Assembly: GCA_903921605.1 (NCBI GenBank)
Contig: CAIXQV010000977.1
Location: 1-10,892 of the forward strand
Source: an uncultured Planctomycetaceae bacterium
GTDB taxonomy: Bacteria; Planctomycetota; Planctomycetia; Planctomycetales; Planctomycetaceae
Direction of reading: 5' to 3'
DNA length: 10,892 bases
The notes below the pieces were generated by a model, which was given only the letters and a program-made list of their open reading frames with translations, made no database searches and had not been told where the DNA came from. Positions 6,981 to 10,892 of this stretch are shown here, piece by piece; positions within the stretch are counted from its first letter, which is position 1, and each line of letters starts with the position of its first letter. Made by a program: the position numbers and the translations under genes.

Positions 6981-8582
6981 ATGTGCAAGCAAAAATGCTC
7001 TTCACGATGCGAATGCTTGTCCGCCTGTCCGTGGGTCATGGCAGTGCTGCTTTGCATCATGCTGATGTCCGACAGACTGCAGGCAGGTCCTCCGAATATT
7101 CTTTTTGTCATCGCAGATGATTGGGGCCTGCATGCAGGAGCATACGGCACGCCATGGGTAAGCACCCCGAATTTTGATCGGATTGCGAAGGAAGGCTTGC
7201 TGTTTCGCAACGCCTACACTCCGATGGCCAAGTGTGCTCCGTCGCGAGCCATTCTGCTGACAGGCCGTCACCTGTGGCAGAATGAAGAAGCTGGTAATCA
7301 CATGGCCATGTTTCCGCCAAAGCTGAAAAGCTGGCCGGAAGTGCTGATGAGCAACGGCTGGTTCACAGGCATCACAGGCAAAGGCTGGGGGCCAGGGATT
7401 GCGAATGATGCTGAAGGAAAGCCGCGTCAGATCACGGGAGTCGGCTTCAATGCTCGGAAAACAAAACCGCCAACAACTCAGATTGCGAACAACGATTACG
7501 CTGCAAACTTCGGAGACTTTCTTAAGGCTGCACCTGAAGGGAAGCCGTGGTGTTTTTGGATTGGCACGCAGGAACCGCATCGACGCTACGAGTATCAATC
7601 GGGCGTGAAACTTGGTGGAAGAAAGCTCGAGGATATCGATCGAGTTCCCGGTTACTGGCCGGATAATGAAGTCGTCCGCAACGACATGCTGGACTATGGC
7701 TTTGAAGTGGAATACGTCGATCAGCAATTGGGGCGAATGCTGGCGGAGTTGGAGAAAAATGGCCAGCTGGACAATACTCTGATCATCGTCACCAGCGATC
7801 ATGGGATGCCGTTTCCCCGAGTGAAAGGCTACGCGTACCACGATAGCAATCATGTGCCGCTGGCGATTCGCTGGCCGAATGGCATCAAGCATCCCGGTCG
7901 CGTCATTGATGACTTTGTGGACTTCACAGATATTGCACCGACGGTTCTCGATATGGCGCAGATCTCTCCGGTGGATTCGGGGATGCAACCCATCACGGGG
8001 AAAAGCTGGCGACCACTGCTGGAGAGCGAGCGTGCGGGGCAAGTCTTAGCGGAGCGTGATCATGTGCTGATCGGAAAGGAACGAACTGACGTCGGGCGTC
8101 CTCATGATCAGGGCTATCCGATTCGAGGCATCGTGACTGCGACTCATCTGCTGTTGAAGAATTATGAGCCGGCACGTTGGCCTGCGGGCAATCCGGAAAC
8201 AGGATACCTGGATACCGATGGAAGTCCGACGAAATCGTTCATTCTGGGTCTTGGCCGTGCCGATCGATCCGATCGATTTTGGAGTTTGAATTTCGGGAGG
8301 CGTCCGTCTTTGGAATTGTATGACCTGAGATCGGATCGGGATTGCTGCGTCAACCTTGCGGGATCAATCGAGTACGCTGAACAGGTCAAAGAATTGGTGC
8401 GGCTGATGGAGTCGCAATTGACGGATCAGGAGGATCCTCGCATGTCGGGAAACGGGGCCGTCTTTGACGGCTATCAGCCCACGAACGGCGCGGGCTTTTA
8501 CGAGCAATACATGAAGGGACAGAAAGTGAACGCGGGCTGGGTGGAGGAGACGGATTTTGAAAGCGGTCCGCTCGCTCAATGA
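6981..8582 (+). CDS. Secreted sulfatase, heparan N-sulfatase-like
   Basis: A formylglycine-dependent sulfatase that hydrolyses sulfate esters or sulfamates, probably on a sulfated polysaccharide outside the cytoplasm. The active-site signature [12 protein letters not shown] is at 85-96; C85 is the residue converted to formylglycine. Metal ligands fit D46-D47 in 'FVIADDWG' and D273-H274 in 'SDHG'. The late '[10 protein letters not shown]' strand with 'NLAG' (about 445) is the usual C-terminal landmark. The '[19 protein letters not shown]' region resembles the N-sulfoglucosamine sulfohydrolase-like group; substrate is inferred only. A hydrophobic core at about 19-30 ending in LQAG reads as a signal peptide with cleavage after A35. 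The n-region is unusual, with five Cys (2, 6, 10, 12, 16). An internal ATG at 7038 (residue 20) is possible but would leave no positive charge before the hydrophobic core, so 6981 is preferred. No strong Shine-Dalgarno is seen. It is divergent from tpx. Confidence 0.93.
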   Translation: MCKQKCSSRCECLSACPWVMAVLLCIMLMSDRLQAGPPNILFVIADDWGLHAGAYGTPWVSTPNFDRIAKEGLLFRNAYTPMAKCAPSRAILLTGRHLWQNEEAGNHMAMFPPKLKSWPEVLMSNGWFTGITGKGWGPGIANDAEGKPRQITGVGFNARKTKPPTTQIANNDYAANFGDFLKAAPEGKPWCFWIGTQEPHRRYEYQSGVKLGGRKLEDIDRVPGYWPDNEVVRNDMLDYGFEVEYVDQQLGRMLAELEKNGQLDNTLIIVTSDHGMPFPRVKGYAYHDSNHVPLAIRWPNGIKHPGRVIDDFVDFTDIAPTVLDMAQISPVDSGMQPITGKSWRPLLESERAGQVLAERDHVLIGKERTDVGRPHDQGYPIRGIVTATHLLLKNYEPARWPAGNPETGYLDTDGSPTKSFILGLGRADRSDRFWSLNFGRRPSLELYDLRSDRDCCVNLAGSIEYAEQVKELVRLMESQLTDQEDPRMSGNGAVFDGYQPTNGAGFYEQYMKGQKVNAGWVEETDFESGPLAQ

Positions 8583-8903
8583 ACCAGGTCATGTCCAAAT
8601 TGACCACCCCGAACCCCTTCAGCACTCTGGCAATGTGAGCGTCGTCAAATCACGAAATTTGGGACAGTCGAATTAACGCCAGAGAAAGAACTTCATATTT
8701 GGGCAAGGAAAGGCTGGCGGTATATTCATCAGGATTAACCAGACAACCTGGCTTGACATGTACTCAGGGGTGATGCGGCAGAACTCCAGCACTAAACATT
8801 GCCGATAAATTTGACGATTGCTATAAGTGGTCCCCAGATCACTCTTTGTGTCCTGACTTGTCCGTCAGGGAGGCAATAGGAACGTGAGTTTTACAGAAAC
8901 CTT
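8583..8903. other. Long intergenic stretch, no protein gene recognised
   Basis: About 320 bases lie between the sulfatase stop and the DUF3467 gene. The first part holds an imperfect inverted pair (TGTCC-AAATT near 8593 and AATTTGGGACA near 8664), possibly a decayed mobile-element or hairpin remnant. No intrinsic terminator for the sulfatase gene is evident. The second half holds a promoter candidate, a hairpin and a possible leader ORF, listed separately. The stretch 8680-8790 shows nothing I can name. Confidence 0.5.
8799..8827 (+). promoter_or_regulatory. Candidate extended -10 promoter of the DUF3467 gene
   Basis: TTGCCG (8799-8804) and TATAAG (8822-8827) are spaced by 17 bases, with the TGn extension immediately before the -10. 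Matches are 4/6 and 5/6. Transcription would start near 8834, giving a leader of about 85 bases before the GTG at 8919. Confidence 0.45.
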
Positions 8904-8922
8904 ATGGAGAATAAGAACGTGA
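8852..8922 (+). promoter_or_regulatory. Leader region: hairpin, strong RBS and 12-codon ORF overlapping the next start
   Basis: CCTGAC (8852-8857) and GTCAGG (8864-8869) form a 6-bp stem with a 6-base loop. The strong Shine-Dalgarno AGGGAGG (8867-8873) begins inside the stem. It is followed after 10 bases by GTG (8884), opening a 12-codon frame ([12 protein letters not shown]) whose TGA (8920-8922) overlaps the GTG start of the DUF3467 gene (8919). This could be a translational coupling or attenuation device, or coincidence in a short leader. The sequence around the two starts is also similar (GGAACGTGAG and AGAACGTGAG). Confidence 0.3.
8906..8909 (+). promoter_or_regulatory. RBS that selects the GTG start of the DUF3467 gene
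   Basis: GGAG lies 9 bases before GTG 8919. It sits just inside the in-frame ATG (8904) and so favours GTG over ATG as the start. Confidence 0.55.
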
Positions 8923-9257
8923 GCGAAAGCGACGGCACTCAGGAAGAAGCACGCGGAGCAGAGCAGCAGGTTCAGGAAGTGGTGGTCAGTGACGCCAACG
9001 CGAATGCGGGCTACGCTAACTTCTGTCGAGTCTCCAGCACTCCGGAAGAACTGATTCTGGATCTCGGCCTGAATCCTACTCCTTACGCAACCGGCAAGGT
9101 TGAAGTCAAGGTCACACAGCGCATCATCCTGAATCACTTCACAGCGAAGCGTCTTTGGAGCGCACTGTCAATGGCTCTGCAGCGACATGAGCAGGCCTTC
9201 GGCGTTCTGGAAACAGACGTTCGCAAACGCGTTAAGCTGCCGCCAAACGCGGGCTAG
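8919..9257 (+). CDS. DUF3467 domain protein, single domain
   Basis: A 112-residue protein with an acidic, Gln-rich N-terminal tail (1-30) and one compact domain (about 31-98). The domain starts '[20 protein letters not shown]', passes through a beta strand '[12 protein letters not shown]' and ends in an amphipathic helix '[20 protein letters not shown]'. This order (Y-A-N, T-P-E-E, R-I-I-L, A-K-R-L, E-x-x-F-G) is the pattern of DUF3467, a small family of unknown function. No signal peptide or membrane segment is present, so it is probably cytoplasmic. The start is chosen at GTG 8919 because GGAG (8906-8909) lies 9 bases upstream. The in-frame ATG at 8904 would add five residues but has no Shine-Dalgarno. 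It ends before a strong terminator, so it is probably monocistronic. A second gene with two such domains follows. Confidence 0.85.
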   Translation: MSESDGTQEEARGAEQQVQEVVVSDANANAGYANFCRVSSTPEELILDLGLNPTPYATGKVEVKVTQRIILNHFTAKRLWSALSMALQRHEQAFGVLETDVRKRVKLPPNAG

Positions 9258-9357
9258 TCTGTACCGGAAGCCGGTCACCTCAGGAGATTCTGACGGTTTG
9301 TTTCCCGGTTTCCGCACAAGTTCGTCTGGCAAACACTGTTGGACGGCAAATCCATTC

Positions 9358-9397
9358 AAAGAGGCTCGGCGTCGAATAGATGCCGAGCCTTTTTGTT
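9358..9397 (+). terminator. Intrinsic terminator after the DUF3467 gene
   Basis: AGGCTCGGC (9362-9370) pairs perfectly with GCCGAGCCT (9382-9390) over 9 bp around an 11-base loop. The 3' arm runs straight into TTTTT (9390-9394) and then GTTTCT. An A-rich 5' flank (AAAG) can extend the stem. It is the clearest terminator in the window. It lies about 100 bases after the DUF3467 stop and separates this gene from the tandem-domain gene. Confidence 0.92.
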
Positions 9398-9464
9398 TCT
9401 ATACTTAAGTGCCACCCGTTTCTGACGAACTCCTCGACGTTTGGGGCAATACACGTAGCGACAC

Positions 9465-10115
9465 ATGACAGAAAACTCTCAACCCAATGACAACCCTGAC
9501 GATGGTCCACACAGTCAGGAGATTCGCCATTCGCAAATCAGCGCGATGGTGCCGGCTCATGTTGCGAAGGGCGTCTTCACCACTGGTGCAGTAGTTCTGC
9601 AGGGTCAGCATGAATTTATCGTGGACTTTCTTCTGCGAATGCAACAGCCGCAGCAGGTCGTTGCTCGAGTTGTCATGCCGCCGATCGTGGTCAACCAGAT
9701 GATCATGGCGCTGAAGGATAATCTCGCGCGATATGAAGAGCGATTCGGCCCCGTTCACATGCCCGTGATTCCAAACCAGAATCCACAGCAACGCCAGACA
9801 GCTCAGGAGTTGTACGATACTCTGAAGCTGGGCGATGATGTGCAGTCGGGCAGTTATGCAAACGCGGTGATGATCGGTCACTCGCCGACGGAGTTTTCCT
9901 TTGACTTCATCACGACGTTTTTTCCTCGCTCTGCCGTTTCACAGCGAGTGTTTATGGCGACAGCGAATGCCAAACGGCTCCTGGATTCTCTGAATCATTC
10001 GTTTCAGCAGTTTCAGGACCGTATGCGAAATCCACCGCCACCACCGCCGGAGTTCCCTGATTCCGGCAATTCTGATTTCAATGCTCAGGAAGGCGACTGG
10101 CCTCCCGGTTTGTAG
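9465..10115 (+). CDS. Tandem DUF3467-like domain protein
   Basis: A 216-residue protein of unknown function. Two copies of the domain seen in the preceding gene can be aligned by eye. Copy 1 is about 26-95, with 'VVLQGQHEFIVDFLLRM', 'VVARVVMPP' and a helix ending 'NLARYEERFG'. Copy 2 is about 128-187, with 'GSYANAVMIGHSPTEFSFDF', 'VSQRVFMATANAKRLLDSL' and 'FQQFQDRM'. Copy 2 keeps the YAN and SPTEF motifs; copy 1 has lost YAN. A Gln/Pro-rich linker (about 100-125) joins them, and six prolines (190-195) open a flexible acidic tail. There is no signal peptide or membrane segment. No clear Shine-Dalgarno is visible before the ATG. It follows a terminator, so it needs its own promoter, which I could not identify. 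The TIM-barrel gene begins 9 bases after its stop and is probably co-transcribed. Confidence 0.75.
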   Translation: MTENSQPNDNPDDGPHSQEIRHSQISAMVPAHVAKGVFTTGAVVLQGQHEFIVDFLLRMQQPQQVVARVVMPPIVVNQMIMALKDNLARYEERFGPVHMPVIPNQNPQQRQTAQELYDTLKLGDDVQSGSYANAVMIGHSPTEFSFDFITTFFPRSAVSQRVFMATANAKRLLDSLNHSFQQFQDRMRNPPPPPPEFPDSGNSDFNAQEGDWPPGL

Positions 10116-10124
10116 AGATAACTC

Positions 10125-10892
10125 ATGTCACGATTTCGTTATTGTCTGAATGCCAGCACCATTCGCACGACTCCTGTTCTGCGGCAGATCGAGGTGACTC
10201 GACAAGCCGGCTATGAAGCCATCGAGTTATGGCACGACCATCTCGATGAGCATCTCCGCGCAGGCGGGACGCTCGCCGATGTCCGCAAGGCTCTGGATGA
10301 TAATGGTGTCGTCGCACCGACGACGATCTACCTGGCGGGCTGGTTTCAACCGGCGGGAGAAGAGCACGTCAAAGCGCTCGATGAAGTCCGTCGCCGCCTG
10401 GAACAGTCAGCGGCTGTTGGTGCAAAGTTTGCCATCGCTGGACCACCACCAGGAAAAGCCGACCGAGCGTTGGGGGCCAGGCACTATGCGGAGCTTCTGG
10501 AGCTTGGTAAGTCGTTCGGTGTAAAGCCTGCGTTTGAGTATCTGGGGTTTGTCGACGACATCAACACGATCGACGATGCCATCGACATTATTCAGCAGTC
10601 CGGACATCCGGACGCGACCGTTGTTGTCGATCCGTTTCACTGCTGGCGCGGTGGTGGGCCTGTTGCGTCGCTTTCGAAACTGAAGAATAGTCAGATTGCG
10701 ATTTCACACTTTAATGACTCTCCTGCCGTACCCGCGGCATCGTTGCAGGAAGATTCTGATCGAGTCATGCCGGGCGACGGTGTTGTGGATCTGAAGTTTT
10801 ACTGCGATCAGTTGGCTTCGACCGGATACAACGGCTACCTGTCGCTGGAGTTGTTTCGCGAAGATTTGTGGGCGAAGGATCCTTTGGAAGTC
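10125..10892 (+). CDS. Sugar phosphate isomerase/epimerase-like TIM barrel (3' end outside window)
   Basis: The frame is open from ATG 10125 to the last base, giving 256 residues without a stop, so the C-terminus is missing. The sequence fits the xylose-isomerase-like TIM-barrel superfamily (AP endonuclease 2 fold; IolE/IolI-type enzymes). Landmarks are 'QAGYEAIELWHDHL' (27-40) after the first strand, 'AFEYLGF' (136-142), 'VVDPFHCWRGG' (168-177), 'ISHFND' (193-198), 'MPGDGVVDL' (215-223) and 'YLSLELF' (238-244). The expected divalent-metal ligands would be E138, D169, H195 and E242. Such enzymes isomerise or epimerise sugars or inositol derivatives; the substrate cannot be read from the sequence. 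No signal peptide, so probably cytoplasmic. Only a weak purine stretch (AGAGATAA) precedes the ATG. The 9-base spacing from the tandem DUF3467 gene suggests shared transcription. Confidence 0.85.
   Translation, partial: MSRFRYCLNASTIRTTPVLRQIEVTRQAGYEAIELWHDHLDEHLRAGGTLADVRKALDDNGVVAPTTIYLAGWFQPAGEEHVKALDEVRRRLEQSAAVGAKFAIAGPPPGKADRALGARHYAELLELGKSFGVKPAFEYLGFVDDINTIDDAIDIIQQSGHPDATVVVDPFHCWRGGGPVASLSKLKNSQIAISHFNDSPAVPAASLQEDSDRVMPGDGVVDLKFYCDQLASTGYNGYLSLELFREDLWAKDPLEV

Noticed and set aside
7002..8042. A 346-codon minus-strand frame inside the sulfatase
   Set aside because: It is antisense to a gene with clear catalytic motifs and has no family signature of its own.
8592..8675. Inverted TGTCCAAATT / AATTTGGGACA pair as ends of an insertion sequence
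   Set aside because: The pair is imperfect, only about 60 bases apart, and encloses no coding frame or target duplication; at most a remnant.
8753..8758. A perfect TTGACA -35 box upstream of the DUF3467 gene
   Set aside because: No acceptable -10 element is found 15-19 bases downstream; the TGn-TATAAG pair further on is a better promoter.
9405..9881. A 158-codon minus-strand frame opposite the tandem DUF3467 gene
   Set aside because: It is antisense to a protein whose two halves align with its neighbour; no independent support.

Overview
The window looks like chromosomal DNA of a planctomycete. This is an inference from gene content: a secreted formylglycine-type sulfatase, two adjacent genes with DUF3467-type domains, a small zinc-ribbon protein with a basic tail, a very large AsmA-like envelope protein and a xylose-isomerase-like TIM barrel. 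No rRNA or other taxonomic marker is present. I see no tRNA, rRNA, CRISPR array, prophage or intact insertion sequence.

Layout. (1) 17-3358 (+): a membrane-anchored AsmA/YhdP-like protein of 1113 residues. (2) 3359-3501: a short gap between convergent genes holding a perfect 24-bp inverted repeat built of REP-like hairpins. (3) 6775 down to 3502 (-): a three-gene cluster reading tpx (thiol peroxidase), a zinc-ribbon protein, then uvrB (excinuclease subunit B). The zinc-ribbon stop and the uvrB start overlap as ATGA. The cluster is preceded by a plausible promoter and an exact CGAAC-N4-GTTCG palindrome, which has the form of a Gram-positive-type LexA (SOS) box. (4) 6981-8582 (+): a divergent secreted sulfatase of the heparan N-sulfatase-like group. 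(5) 8583-8918: a non-coding stretch with a promoter candidate, a hairpin and a possible 12-codon leader ORF. (6) 8919-9257 (+): a small single-domain DUF3467 protein, followed by a textbook intrinsic terminator. (7) 9465-10115 (+): a protein with two DUF3467-like domains in tandem. (8) From 10125 (+): a sugar-phosphate isomerase/epimerase-like TIM barrel that runs off the window after 256 codons.

How the genes fit together. The best-supported functional unit is the minus-strand cluster. A peroxide-removing enzyme, an unknown zinc-ribbon protein and the core nucleotide-excision-repair protein appear to share one transcript, possibly under SOS control. The DUF3467 pair is the main unexplained protein family: three related domains lie in two neighbouring genes of unknown function. 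The rest of the window is ordinary housekeeping or catabolic content.
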